Shown in pieces: positions 52,356 through 60,684 of a stretch of 64,000 nucleotides of DNA. The stretch comes from CAZEHS01 sp964424355 (GTDB taxonomy: Bacteria; Bacillota; Clostridia; Peptostreptococcales; Acidaminobacteraceae). The DNA lies in NCBI GenBank assembly GCA_964424355.1, contig CAYRIO010000008.1:77009-141008 (forward strand), in the 5' to 3' direction. Made by a program: the position numbers and the translations under genes. The notes under the pieces are model-generated. The model did no database searches. It saw nothing but the letters and a program-made list of their open reading frames with translations, and had not been told where the DNA came from. Position 1 is the first letter of the stretch. Every line of letters starts with the position of its first letter.

Positions 52356-52685
52356 GTGGAAAATCGAGAAATTCTCATAACAGGCTACGCCAGGATTCCA
52401 CAAGGTCTTGCGGCCAGTGAAATCTACACGACCATCGCACTGGGGTTATTGGTGGATCGGGAAACCGGCGAAATAATGGATGTAGACTGCTCCCTGATCA
52501 CGCAGATCGCCAGAGACTTCGTCAAGCAATTGGTTCTGCACAAGAATCTGAATGAATTGGATGTCATCGAAGAGGCGTTCAATACAAGATATTTTGGTTC
52601 GGCTCGAAAAGCGCTGGTGCTGGCGGTTCGGATTTGTTCTGAAAAATACCACCGCATAAGCATGGGTGAGGAATTGCTGGACTAG
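52356..52685 (+). CDS. DUF3870 domain protein
   Basis: A 109-residue protein of the DUF3870 type. ILITGYARIPQGLAASEIYTTIALGLLVDRETGEIMDVDCSLIT and the C-terminal FNTRYFGSARKALVLAVRICSEKYH are characteristic. The function of the family is unknown; members occur in amino-acid-fermenting anaerobes. GTG 52356 is chosen because GGGAGG lies 8 nt upstream. The frame extends to 52335 with an ATT-rich start lacking a site. It lies just upstream of the methylmalonyl-CoA operon but is separated from it by a strong terminator. Confidence 0.7.
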   Translation: MENREILITGYARIPQGLAASEIYTTIALGLLVDRETGEIMDVDCSLITQIARDFVKQLVLHKNLNELDVIEEAFNTRYFGSARKALVLAVRICSEKYHRISMGEELLD

Positions 52686-52687
52686 TT

Positions 52688-52729
52688 AAAGGGCCGCTCT
52701 CGGATATGAGAGCGGCCCTTTGATTTTTT
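52688..52729 (+). terminator. Terminator after the DUF3870 gene
   Basis: AAAGGGCCGCTCTC pairs with GAGAGCGGCCCTTT, followed by GA and six Ts. Confidence 0.9.
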
Positions 52730-52769
52730 GACACCGCGGTCTCCAGTATAAATGAAAGGTCTGATTCAA

Positions 52770-52789
52770 AAAGTATACAGATATACTTT
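52770..52789 (+). promoter_or_regulatory. Palindrome upstream of the methylmalonyl-CoA operon
   Basis: AAAGTATA and TATACTTT form a perfect 8-bp inverted repeat with a CAGA spacer, 75 nt before the mcmA start. It is a candidate operator. An upstream TTGACA at 52728 overlaps the preceding terminator, and TATAAA follows only 13 bp later, so the promoter itself is not certain. Confidence 0.5.
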
Positions 52790-52864
52790 GGGGTGCAGGA
52801 TGGCTTTCATTAAGGTGAGATGATATTCTTAAAGAGGTGAATAGGAACATAAAGGAGGATCCCC

Positions 52865-54538
52865 ATGTTTGATAAGGATGCAATCGCAAAGATTGATGAA
52901 GCTTACCGGAAGTTTGAAGAAAAGATAGCGGCTTCTCTCGAAAAAAGTCCAGAGAGAAACGGCATTTTCACCGGTTCAGGTGAATCGATTAAACGGCTCT
53001 ATACGCCGGCGGATCTGCCCGATGCGGATTATCTGGAGGATGTCGGCCTTCCGGGCCACTACCCCTTTACCCGAGGCGTGCAGAATACCATGTACCGGGG
53101 GCGTTTCTGGACCATGCGCATGTATGCCGGATTCGCAACGGCGGAAGAATCGAATAAGCGGTACAAGTTCCTGGTAGAGCAGGGATCCAGCGGCCTTTCA
53201 GTGGCCTTCGACCTGCCCACGCAGATCGGATATGATTCGGATCATCCCCTGGCAGAAGGAGAGGTTGGAAAAGTTGGGGTAGCCATCGATTCCCTGGCGG
53301 ACATGGAGGTCTTATTTGCCGGCATTCCCCTGGATAAGGTGTCCACCTCCATGACGATCAATGCCCCTGCCTCTGTGCTGCTGGCGATGTACATCGCGGT
53401 CGGCGAAAAGCAGGGCGTTCCCTCCGATCAGCTTCGGGGAACGATTCAGAATGACATTCTAAAGGAGTATATCGCCAGAGGGACCTATATTTTTCCGACA
53501 GAGCCCTCCATGCGGTTGATTACAGATATATTTGCCTACTGTTCAGAGCGGGTTCCCCAGTGGAACACCATTTCGATATCCGGCTATCACATCCGGGAAG
53601 CCGGCTCCACGGCGGCACAGGAGGTTGGCTTCACCCTGGCGGACGGAATTGCCTATGTCGAAGCGGCAATCAAAGCGGGACTGGATATCGACGTCTTCGC
53701 GCCCCGGCTCTCCTTCTTCTTCAACGCCCATAATGATCTGCTTGAAGAGGTCTCAAAATATCGAGCGGCCCGGCGGCTCTGGGCTCGTATCATGAAGGAC
53801 CGCTTCGGTGCAAAAAGCGAAAAATCCATGATGCTGAAATTCCATACACAGACGGCGGGTTCCACCCTGACCGCACAACAGCCGGATAACAACATCATCC
53901 GGGTCACCATCCAGACATTAGCTGCCATCCTGGGGGGAACACAGTCCCTGCATACCAATTCAAGGGACGAAGCCCTTGCGCTGCCAACGGAAGAATCGGT
54001 CCGGATCGCACTGAGGACCCAGCAGATCGTCGCCAGTGAAAGTGGTGTGACCAATACCGTGGACCCCTTAGGCGGCTCTTATTATATCGAAGCCAGGACC
54101 AACGACATTGAAGAAAAGGCCATGGCATACATCCGCAAAATTGATGAATTGGGCGGCGCCCCCCGGGCGATTGACAAAGGATACATTCAAAAGGAAATCA
54201 TGGATGCGGCCTATCAGTATCAAAAGGAAATTGAAACCGGCAAACGGATTGTTGTCGGGATGAACAAATACCAGATAGAGGAAGCGCGGCCCACGGGTCT
54301 TCTCAGGGTGAATCCGTTGGTAGGGGAGCAGCAAAAGGAAAAGCTTGCGCATCTGAGAGCCGTTCGAAATGATGAACGGGTGAACGCCGCTCTGGAAAAT
54401 CTCAAGAGTGCCTGCATGGGCACGGAGAATGTGATGCCGGCAATCATGACGGCGGTCAAAGAATATGCGACCTTGGGTGAAATCTGTGGGGTCATGCGGG
54501 ATGTGTTTGGAGAGTACCAACAATCAGCGATTCTATAA
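52865..54538 (+). CDS. mcmA: Methylmalonyl-CoA mutase, large (substrate-binding) subunit
   Basis: Interconverts succinyl-CoA and (R)-methylmalonyl-CoA with adenosylcobalamin. The 557-residue subunit contains the substrate barrel but no B12 domain, which is encoded by the separate gene at 54609. TMYRGRFWTMRMYAGFAT has Tyr87 at the position that is Phe in isobutyryl-CoA mutases, and Arg in IARGTYIFP is also kept. Both fit methylmalonyl-CoA as substrate. QGSSGLSVAFDLPTQIGYDSDHP, TISISGYHIREAG and QTAGSTLTAQQPDNNIIRVT are conserved. ATG 52865 follows AAGGAGG. It is the first gene of an operon with mcmB, meaB and mce. Confidence 0.95.
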   Translation: MFDKDAIAKIDEAYRKFEEKIAASLEKSPERNGIFTGSGESIKRLYTPADLPDADYLEDVGLPGHYPFTRGVQNTMYRGRFWTMRMYAGFATAEESNKRYKFLVEQGSSGLSVAFDLPTQIGYDSDHPLAEGEVGKVGVAIDSLADMEVLFAGIPLDKVSTSMTINAPASVLLAMYIAVGEKQGVPSDQLRGTIQNDILKEYIARGTYIFPTEPSMRLITDIFAYCSERVPQWNTISISGYHIREAGSTAAQEVGFTLADGIAYVEAAIKAGLDIDVFAPRLSFFFNAHNDLLEEVSKYRAARRLWARIMKDRFGAKSEKSMMLKFHTQTAGSTLTAQQPDNNIIRVTIQTLAAILGGTQSLHTNSRDEALALPTEESVRIALRTQQIVASESGVTNTVDPLGGSYYIEARTNDIEEKAMAYIRKIDELGGAPRAIDKGYIQKEIMDAAYQYQKEIETGKRIVVGMNKYQIEEARPTGLLRVNPLVGEQQKEKLAHLRAVRNDERVNAALENLKSACMGTENVMPAIMTAVKEYATLGEICGVMRDVFGEYQQSAIL

Positions 54539-54608
54539 ACCGGTCATGCTTGTTTAACCGGAACATATTAACAGAATCATTTTGGGGATATGATAAGGAG
54601 GGTAATTC

Positions 54609-55010
54609 ATGGATAGACCGATTCGTGTGCTGGTAGCAAAACCGGGTCTGGATGGGCATGACAGGGGCGCGAAAGTCATTGCCAGGGCGTTGCGGGATGC
54701 CGGGATGGAAGTGATCTATACAGGGCTCAGACAAACGCCGGAACAGATTGTGAATGCCGCAATCCAAGAGGATGTGGACTGTGTGGCCCTGAGCATCCTT
54801 TCAGGGGCACACAGCACGCTGCTGCCGAAGGTCGTTGACATGCTCCGTGCTCAGGACGCCGGTGATATTTTAGTTATCGGGGGCGGTGTGATTCCAGACG
54901 AGGATATTCCGGACCTGAAAGAAAAGGGCATTGCCGAGGTGTTCACACCAGGTACGCCCACATCCGTGACGATCGACTACATAACAACCCATGTCCGCAG
55001 ACCGGACTAG
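54609..55010 (+). CDS. mcmB: Methylmalonyl-CoA mutase, small cobalamin-binding subunit
   Basis: A 133-residue B12-binding Rossmann domain. The cobalt-ligand motif DGHDRG (Asp15, His17, Gly20) is intact, as are VALSILSGAHSTLLPKV and the nucleotide-tail GGGVIPDEDI region. It must pair with the large subunit encoded 70 nt upstream. ATG 54609 follows AAGGAGGG. Split mutases of this kind are known in archaea and some bacteria. Confidence 0.95.
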   Translation: MDRPIRVLVAKPGLDGHDRGAKVIARALRDAGMEVIYTGLRQTPEQIVNAAIQEDVDCVALSILSGAHSTLLPKVVDMLRAQDAGDILVIGGGVIPDEDIPDLKEKGIAEVFTPGTPTSVTIDYITTHVRRPD

Positions 55011-55020
55011 CAGGTGAAGC

Positions 55021-55965
55021 ATGGATCTTGCGGAAAAAATTCTTAGCGGGGATCGACGGGCTCTGGCCCGGGTCATCACGCTGCTTGAAAACCGTGCACC
55101 CGAGGCTGATCACTGTCTGCGCGTCCTGTATCCCTATGGCGGGAAAGCGTATACCATAGGCATTACAGGCCCTCCTGGGGCAGGGAAGAGCACCCTGACA
55201 GACAAGCTGGCAAAACTGACGCGCAGGAGTGGGGAAAAAGTCGCGATTATCGCAGTGGATCCGACCAGTCCGTTTTCTGGCGGCGCTATTCTGGGCGACC
55301 GGGTGCGTATGGGGGATCTCAGCACCGATGCCGGTGTCTTTATCCGCAGCATGGGCTCCCGGGGGCACCTGGGAGGGATATCGGAGGCGACGGCCACTGC
55401 GGCGGCGGCTCTGGATGCAGCGGGATACGGAACCATTTTCATAGAAACCGTCGGCGTGGGACAGTCGGAAATTGACATTGCCAGTCATTGCGATACAACC
55501 CTGATGGTCTCCGTCCCGGGTCTTGGAGATGAAATCCAGGCCCTGAAGGCGGGCATTCTCGAAATCGGTGATGTGTTCGCCGTCAACAAAGCGGACCTGG
55601 ACGGGGCTGATCGGACAGCCCTGGAACTGGAGGCCATGCTGGATTTTTCGGAAGCCCCCTGGCGCCCGCCGGTCTGCAAGGTCATCGCTCGGGACAACAA
55701 GGGAACCGTGGAGCTCTGGCAAGCGATTGCTGAGCACCGGGACTGGCAGATTTCTTCCGGTTCGCTCCACGTGCGGCGCCTAAAGAACTGCCGGACTGAC
55801 CTATTGGAGCGGATTAAGAATCGGCTGATCAGCCAGATGCAGACGGAAAAAGTACTGGAGGAACAGCTGGACGCGGTCGTGACCGCCATTTTTGAACGGC
55901 GCATGGACCCTTATTCGGCCAGTGAACAGGTTCTGGAAACCTTTAAAACCCATGGAGGCCTATGA
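55021..55965 (+). CDS. meaB: MeaB/ArgK-type GTPase, mutase chaperone
   Basis: A 314-residue G3E GTPase that protects methylmalonyl-CoA mutase and gates B12 loading. The P-loop is GPPGAGKSTLTDKL (about residues 47-60). VAIIAVDPTSPFSGGAILGDRVRM, the switch region SMGSRGHLGGISEATATAAAALDAAG, FIETVGVGQSEIDI and FAVNKADLDGADR (base recognition) are all present. It starts 10 nt after mcmB and its stop overlaps the epimerase start (ATGA). This order is the usual partner set. Confidence 0.95.
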   Translation: MDLAEKILSGDRRALARVITLLENRAPEADHCLRVLYPYGGKAYTIGITGPPGAGKSTLTDKLAKLTRRSGEKVAIIAVDPTSPFSGGAILGDRVRMGDLSTDAGVFIRSMGSRGHLGGISEATATAAAALDAAGYGTIFIETVGVGQSEIDIASHCDTTLMVSVPGLGDEIQALKAGILEIGDVFAVNKADLDGADRTALELEAMLDFSEAPWRPPVCKVIARDNKGTVELWQAIAEHRDWQISSGSLHVRRLKNCRTDLLERIKNRLISQMQTEKVLEEQLDAVVTAIFERRMDPYSASEQVLETFKTHGGL

Positions 55966-56366
55966 AAACCCTGAAAATCGACCATATCGGCATTGCTGTT
56001 ACGAATCTGGATGAAACCTTGAAGTTTTACACAGAAGTCCTGGGCCTTGAATGCCAGGGGACAGAGATCGTGGCAGAGCAAAAGGTGCGGGTGGCATTTC
56101 TTCCCGTGGGAGACACTGAAGTGGAGCTGTTGGAATCCACCGATTCCGAAGGTCCTATCGCCCGGTTCATCGAAAAGAACGGAGAAGGGGTACAGCATAT
56201 CGCCTTTCGCGTGGACAACATTGAAGAAGCCATTGCCCATATGCAGGAAAAAGGGATGAAAATGATTGATGAAAAGCCTCGGTATGGTGCTGGAGGGGCA
56301 AAGATCGCCTTCGTTCATCCGAAGGGGACCAGCCGCGTTCTGGTCGAGCTCAGCCAGCGGGATTGA
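55962..56366 (+). CDS. mce: Methylmalonyl-CoA epimerase
   Basis: Interconverts (R)- and (S)-methylmalonyl-CoA. The 134-residue VOC-fold protein has metal ligands in KIDHIGIAVTNLDE (His8), GVQHIAFRVDNIEEA (His) and RVLVELSQ (Glu), and LKFYTEVLGLE is typical. It overlaps meaB by 4 nt, which points to translational coupling. Confidence 0.95.
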   Translation: MKTLKIDHIGIAVTNLDETLKFYTEVLGLECQGTEIVAEQKVRVAFLPVGDTEVELLESTDSEGPIARFIEKNGEGVQHIAFRVDNIEEAIAHMQEKGMKMIDEKPRYGAGGAKIAFVHPKGTSRVLVELSQRD

Positions 56367-56498
56367 CATATCATAAGAAATCCGGTGAAATGGTTTGTTT
56401 TAATTAGCTGTGCGGGTGATTTTCTCAGCAAGTTGCTGGTTTCGATTCTGCGGGAACGATAGAATAAGAGCAGATGAATACTGCAAGGAGGTAATGGG

Positions 56499-58046
56499 GT
56501 GTCCATTAATAAACTGGAAGATCTGCGACAACGGAAAGCAAAAATTCATGCAGGCGGTGGTGCCAAGCGGATCGCGAAGCAGCATGAAAGTGGAAAGCTA
56601 ACGGCACGGGAACGGATTCAACTGCTGTTTGATGAAGGGACATTCATCGAACTGGATGCTTTTGTAAATCATCGCTGTACCAATTTCGGAATGGAGAAGA
56701 CGGATGCTCCCGCAGAAGGAGTCATCACAGGCTATGGCCAAGTGGATGGACGGATTGTCTATGCGTTTGCTCAGGATTTCACGGTAGTCGGCGGATCCTT
56801 GGGCGAAATGCACGCCAATAAGATCTGCAAGGTTCTCGACAACGCCCTGAAGGTAGGGGCTCCGGTGGTGGGTCTCAACGATTCCGGCGGCGCCAGGATC
56901 CAGGAAGCGGTCGATGCGCTGTCCGGCTACGGGAAGATATTTTACCGGAATACCATCGCTTCAGGGGTTATTCCCCAAATCACCGCCATCATGGGCCCCT
57001 GCGCCGGTGGTGCCGTGTATTCTCCTGCGCTGAACGACTTCGTGTTCATGGTCGATCAGACCTCCCAAATGTTCATCACAGGCCCCCAGGTCATCGAAAC
57101 CGTCACCGGTGAAAAAGTCACTGCGGAAGCCCTGGGCGGTGCAATGACACACAACAGCGTCAGCGGCGTGGCCCAGTTCATGGCTTCCAATGATGCAGCC
57201 TGTATCGGCGAAATCCGTCGACTTCTCAGCTTCCTGCCCTCCAATAATCTGGAAACGGCTCCGGTGGTCTGTAGCGGCGACGACATCAATCGCATCAACG
57301 AAGAACTGAACACCCTGATTCCGGAAAACTCCAATAAGCCCTATGATATGTATGATGTGATCCGCTTGCTGGTAGACAACGGTGATTTCATGGAGTATCA
57401 GGCCTATTTCGCCAAAAATATGATGACAGGTTTTGCCCGCATCAATGGTCAATCCGTCGGCATCATTGCAAACCAACCCAAGGTCCAGGCCGGATGCCTG
57501 GATGTGGACGCTTCTGATAAAGCGGGCCGGTTCATCAGAACCTGTGATGCGTTCAATATTCCCTTGCTCAACATTGTCGATGTCCCAGGCTTCCTGCCAG
57601 GAACGGCTCAGGAATACGGCGGCATCATCCGGCATGGGGCAAAAATGCTATATGCCTACTGTGAAGCAACGGTCCCCAAGGTGACCTTGATTGTGCGCAA
57701 AGCATACGGTGGCGCTTACCTGGCCATGTGTTCGAAGGATCTGGGCGCGGACATCGTACTGGCATGGCCCAGCGCGGAAATCGCAGTCATGGGTCCCCAG
57801 GGTGCAGCCAACATCATTTTCCGGAGTGAAATTTCTGAAGCCAATGACCCCGTGGCCATGCGGCAGCAGAAAATCAACGAATACACCGACGAATTCGCGA
57901 CCCCCTATAAAGCTGCGGAACGCGGCTTCGTGGATGATGTCATCGAACCGGCCGCAACCCGTCCGCGTCTGGCTGACGCACTGATGATGCTGGCTTCAAA
58001 GCGGGAATCGCGTCCGGCCAAAAAACACGGCAATATCCCGTTGTAG
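56499..58046 (+). CDS. mmdA: Methylmalonyl-CoA decarboxylase/acyl-CoA carboxyltransferase, MmdA type
   Basis: A 515-residue biotin-dependent carboxyltransferase that moves CO2 between (S)-methylmalonyl-CoA and carrier biotin. It has two crotonase-like halves: AEGVITGYGQVDGRIVYAFAQDFTVVGGSLGEMHANKI, LNDSGGARIQEAVDALSGYG and MGPCAGGAVYSPALNDF in the first, and PGFLPGTAQEYGGIIRHGAKMLYAY, KAYGGAYLAMCSKDLGAD and AVMGPQGAANIIF in the second. GTG 56499 follows AAGGAGG. MmdA, propionyl-CoA carboxylase beta and transcarboxylase 12S are close relatives; neighbours favour a decarboxylase or transcarboxylase. A 132-nt gap separates it from mce. Confidence 0.93.
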   Translation: MSINKLEDLRQRKAKIHAGGGAKRIAKQHESGKLTARERIQLLFDEGTFIELDAFVNHRCTNFGMEKTDAPAEGVITGYGQVDGRIVYAFAQDFTVVGGSLGEMHANKICKVLDNALKVGAPVVGLNDSGGARIQEAVDALSGYGKIFYRNTIASGVIPQITAIMGPCAGGAVYSPALNDFVFMVDQTSQMFITGPQVIETVTGEKVTAEALGGAMTHNSVSGVAQFMASNDAACIGEIRRLLSFLPSNNLETAPVVCSGDDINRINEELNTLIPENSNKPYDMYDVIRLLVDNGDFMEYQAYFAKNMMTGFARINGQSVGIIANQPKVQAGCLDVDASDKAGRFIRTCDAFNIPLLNIVDVPGFLPGTAQEYGGIIRHGAKMLYAYCEATVPKVTLIVRKAYGGAYLAMCSKDLGADIVLAWPSAEIAVMGPQGAANIIFRSEISEANDPVAMRQQKINEYTDEFATPYKAAERGFVDDVIEPAATRPRLADALMMLASKRESRPAKKHGNIPL

Positions 58047-58061
58047 GAAAGGAGAAAGACC

Positions 58062-58343
58062 ATGTCTCTTTTCACCAAATTATTCAATCGGACTGAAGAG
58101 AAAGAATCCGCGGCGATCCTGGAAACCGAAAGCAACCTGGGGCAGGCAGTTCCGGCGATGCCTCAAGGGACTCAGGAAGATCCTGAAGAACTGATTGCCG
58201 TTCTGGCGGCAGCCATTGCGGCCTATACAGGGCACTCTGCCGATCAGATCATCGTGCGGAATATCCTGAGAATTCCTGATGGCATCCCCCCTTGGGCCCG
58301 GGCAGGCCTTGCTGATCAAATGCATATGCGCAGATCACACTGA
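58062..58343 (+). CDS. MmdD/OadG-like small subunit without membrane helix
   Basis: A 93-residue protein. The second half, EELIAVLAAAIAAYTG and IIVRNILRI ... PPWARAGLADQM, matches the C-terminal assembly region of the delta subunit of methylmalonyl-CoA decarboxylase (gamma of oxaloacetate decarboxylase). The first 40 residues are charged and contain none of the usual N-terminal transmembrane helix. It lies between mmdA and the biotin carrier, the normal mmdD position. It would hold the carboxyltransferase and carrier together, possibly in a soluble complex. Confidence 0.7.
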   Translation: MSLFTKLFNRTEEKESAAILETESNLGQAVPAMPQGTQEDPEELIAVLAAAIAAYTGHSADQIIVRNILRIPDGIPPWARAGLADQMHMRRSH

Positions 58344-58357
58344 ATGGAGGACTAATA

Positions 58358-58759
58358 ATGAAACAATATACGATCACAGTCAATGGCAAGACCTATCAGG
58401 TTGAAGTTGAAGAAGTTGGCGGCTTGGCTTCTGCTCCGGCACCGCGCCCGGCGGCTTCGCCAATCCCAACGGCACCCCCAACGCAAGCAGCCCCGGCTCC
58501 CAAATCCGTACAAGCGGCACCGGCGCCACAGGCGGTGCCCGCAGGCGGCACGGTGATCAATTCGCCGATGCCGGGCACAATCCTGGACGTTCGGGTTTCA
58601 GAAGGTAAATCCGTAAAAGCAGGAGACGTGCTGATGATCCTTGAAGCCATGAAGATGGAGAATGAAATCATGGCCCCCCATGATGGAACGGTCCTCTCTG
58701 TTCAGGCGACCCAAGGCGCCTCCGTCAGCTCCGGGGATATCCTGGTCGTGTTGAGCTAA
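58358..58759 (+). CDS. mmdC: Biotin carboxyl carrier protein, MmdC type
   Basis: A 133-residue carrier. The N-terminus YTITVNGKTYQVEVEEV is followed by an Ala/Pro-rich linker (about residues 25-67) and a biotinyl domain with EAMKMENEI, whose Lys accepts biotin. ATG 58358 follows TGGAGG. It would ferry carboxyl groups for mmdA. The operon ends here at a terminator, and the biotin ligase gene follows. Confidence 0.94.
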   Translation: MKQYTITVNGKTYQVEVEEVGGLASAPAPRPAASPIPTAPPTQAAPAPKSVQAAPAPQAVPAGGTVINSPMPGTILDVRVSEGKSVKAGDVLMILEAMKMENEIMAPHDGTVLSVQATQGASVSSGDILVVLS

Positions 58760-58787
58760 GCTTTCGTCTGCCATATTCTTCAGAACC

Positions 58788-58822
58788 GGAAGAGCCCGCA
58801 AAAGGGGGTTCTTCCTTTTTTT
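58788..58822 (+). terminator. Terminator of the methylmalonyl-CoA operon
   Basis: GGAAGAGCCC pairs with GGGTTCTTCC (one G-U), followed by seven Ts. Confidence 0.85.
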
Positions 58823-58864
58823 ATGGATATGGTAAACTGGATAAAGAAACGGAGGAACGGTTCA

Positions 58865-59833
58865 ATGAAAATACATGTGCTGAAGTCCCTGACAGATCAT
58901 CCTGGAGAATGGCTCTCGGGTGAAGAACTGAGCCGTCTGGCCGGTGTGACCCGCTCTGCGGTATGGAAACAAATCCGGCAATTGAAAGAGGACGGTTACG
59001 TCATCGAATCCGTGCCCTCCAAGGGCTATCGGATGTTCTCCGAAGGAGAGGCGCTTTCGAAAGAAGGGCTGCAGCTGGCGCTTGTCGATTCGGTGATGAT
59101 CCGGGATGTGGTCCATTTGAAAACAGTGGATTCAACCAACCGGTACGCCCGTCAACTCACCGAAGCCGGGGTGCTGATCATCGCCGAGGAGCAAACCCAG
59201 GGCCGAGGCAGGCTGGGTAGAACCTGGAGTTCGCCGGCAGGGGAAGGGCTCTGGTTCACATTGGTCCTGAAACCGGAAATGGACCCCTCCCAAGCGGCCC
59301 TGATCACTCAGATCGCGGCCAGTGCTGTCTGGCAGGGAATCCACACGGTCACCGGCATTGAAGCGACCATCAAATGGCCCAACGATATCCAAATCGGAAC
59401 GCGGAAAGTCTGTGGCATCCTGACTGAAATGAATGCGGAGCTGGGGGTGATTGAGCGGTTGATCGTCGGTATCGGCATCAACGTCAATACGGTGGTGATG
59501 CCGGCAGACTTGTCCGAAATCGCAACGTCATTGCGGATTGAAAGCAACCGGACATGGTCTAGAAAAGCCCTGCTCATCTCTATCCTGAAGGCCTTCGAAG
59601 CGGACTATCTGAAATTCATCCGCACGGGTGACATGGAACCGGTCATCCGCCGATGCCGGGACCATTCCGCTCTGATCGGCAAGCAGATCAGGATACTCAC
59701 CGGAAGCCGGGAAGAGTTTGCGGAAGCGGTAGATATCAGTCCCAAAGGTGAGCTTGTTGTCAGGAGGCCATCTGGGGAAATCAGTACCCTGATCTCCGGT
59801 GAAATCTCAGTGCGACCCCTGTCCTCAGATTGA
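58865..59833 (+). CDS. birA: Bifunctional biotin--protein ligase and biotin operon repressor
   Basis: Attaches biotin to carrier lysines and can repress biotin genes. The 322-residue protein has an N-terminal winged HTH (EWLSGEELSRLAGVTRSAVWKQIRQLKEDGY, about residues 17-47). The catalytic domain has EEQTQGRGRLGRTWSSPAGEGLWFTLVLKP, containing the biotinyl-AMP loop GRGRLGR, and IKWPNDIQIGTRKVCGIL. ATG 58865 follows GGAGG by 9 nt. The neighbouring biotin carrier mmdC is its obvious substrate. Confidence 0.95.
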   Translation: MKIHVLKSLTDHPGEWLSGEELSRLAGVTRSAVWKQIRQLKEDGYVIESVPSKGYRMFSEGEALSKEGLQLALVDSVMIRDVVHLKTVDSTNRYARQLTEAGVLIIAEEQTQGRGRLGRTWSSPAGEGLWFTLVLKPEMDPSQAALITQIAASAVWQGIHTVTGIEATIKWPNDIQIGTRKVCGILTEMNAELGVIERLIVGIGINVNTVVMPADLSEIATSLRIESNRTWSRKALLISILKAFEADYLKFIRTGDMEPVIRRCRDHSALIGKQIRILTGSREEFAEAVDISPKGELVVRRPSGEISTLISGEISVRPLSSD

Positions 59834-59895
59834 ATCTGGTGAATCAATCTGCTATGATAAGTGGGAACTTGAATAGGAAATAAGAAGGTGATGAC

Positions 59896-60684
59896 ATGCT
59901 TCTGGCATTTGACGTAGGAAACTCCAACATCGTCGTTGGGGTGTTTAAAGAACGGGAATTGATAAAGGACTGGCGGATGTCCACGGATAAGAGCAAGACA
60001 TCTGATGAAATCGGAATCATGGTGAATCAGCTTTTTGAATATGAGGGGCTGCATCTTTCCGATATTCGGGCGGTCATCATATCCTCTGTTGTCCCCACCA
60101 TCATGTATTCTTTGGAGCACATGATCCGCAAATACTGCAAAATCGAACCGATTGTTGTCGGCCCTGGCATTCGGACCGGCATGAACGTCAAATACGATAA
60201 CCCGCGGCAAGTGGGAGCGGATCGGATCGTAAACGGGGTAGCCGTCCACAAGAAATATGGCGGCCCCTGCATCGTCATTGATTTCGGGACGGCCACGACC
60301 TTCTGTGCCATTTCTGAAAATTGTGAATACCTGGGGGGCGTGATTTCCCCCGGAATTAAGATCATGAGTGACGCTCTTTTCGAACGGGCGGCAAAATTGA
60401 CCCGGGTCGAGCTGCAAAAGCCCCCTTCGGTCATTTGTCGGAATACGACCCAGGCGATACAGTCCGGGGTCATCTTCGGGAACGTCGGCATGGTCGACTA
60501 CATCATCGAACGGATGATCGATGAGTTGAACTGGCCCAATGCCAAGATCATCGCAACGGGTGGACTCTCCAGCCTGATCGCCACGGAATCCCGGCTCATC
60601 CAACACGTTGATCGCTATCTCACTTTGGAAGGACTGCGGTTTGTCTACGAGATGAACCTCGATAAAAAGGTAACCCTGGAATGA
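59896..60684 (+). CDS. coaX: Type III pantothenate kinase
   Basis: First step of coenzyme A synthesis; the type III enzyme uses the ASKHA fold and is not feedback-inhibited by CoA. The 262-residue protein shows LLAFDVGNSNIVVGVF, the phosphate-binding PRQVGADRIVNGVAVH and DFGTATTFCAI, and a C-terminal IIATGGLSSLIATES. ATG 59896 has a GAAGG site. dusB overlaps its stop by 4 nt. CoA supply is relevant to the acyl-CoA enzymes next door. Confidence 0.95.
   Translation: MLLAFDVGNSNIVVGVFKERELIKDWRMSTDKSKTSDEIGIMVNQLFEYEGLHLSDIRAVIISSVVPTIMYSLEHMIRKYCKIEPIVVGPGIRTGMNVKYDNPRQVGADRIVNGVAVHKKYGGPCIVIDFGTATTFCAISENCEYLGGVISPGIKIMSDALFERAAKLTRVELQKPPSVICRNTTQAIQSGVIFGNVGMVDYIIERMIDELNWPNAKIIATGGLSSLIATESRLIQHVDRYLTLEGLRFVYEMNLDKKVTLE

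Noticed and set aside
52728..52752. TTGACA followed by TATAAA before mcmA
   Set aside because: The spacer is only 13 bp and the -35 overlaps the T run of the preceding terminator, so it is not a convincing promoter.
52690..52864. Cobalamin riboswitch before the methylmalonyl-CoA operon
   Set aside because: The gap is too short after the terminator and shows no B12-box-like sequence.
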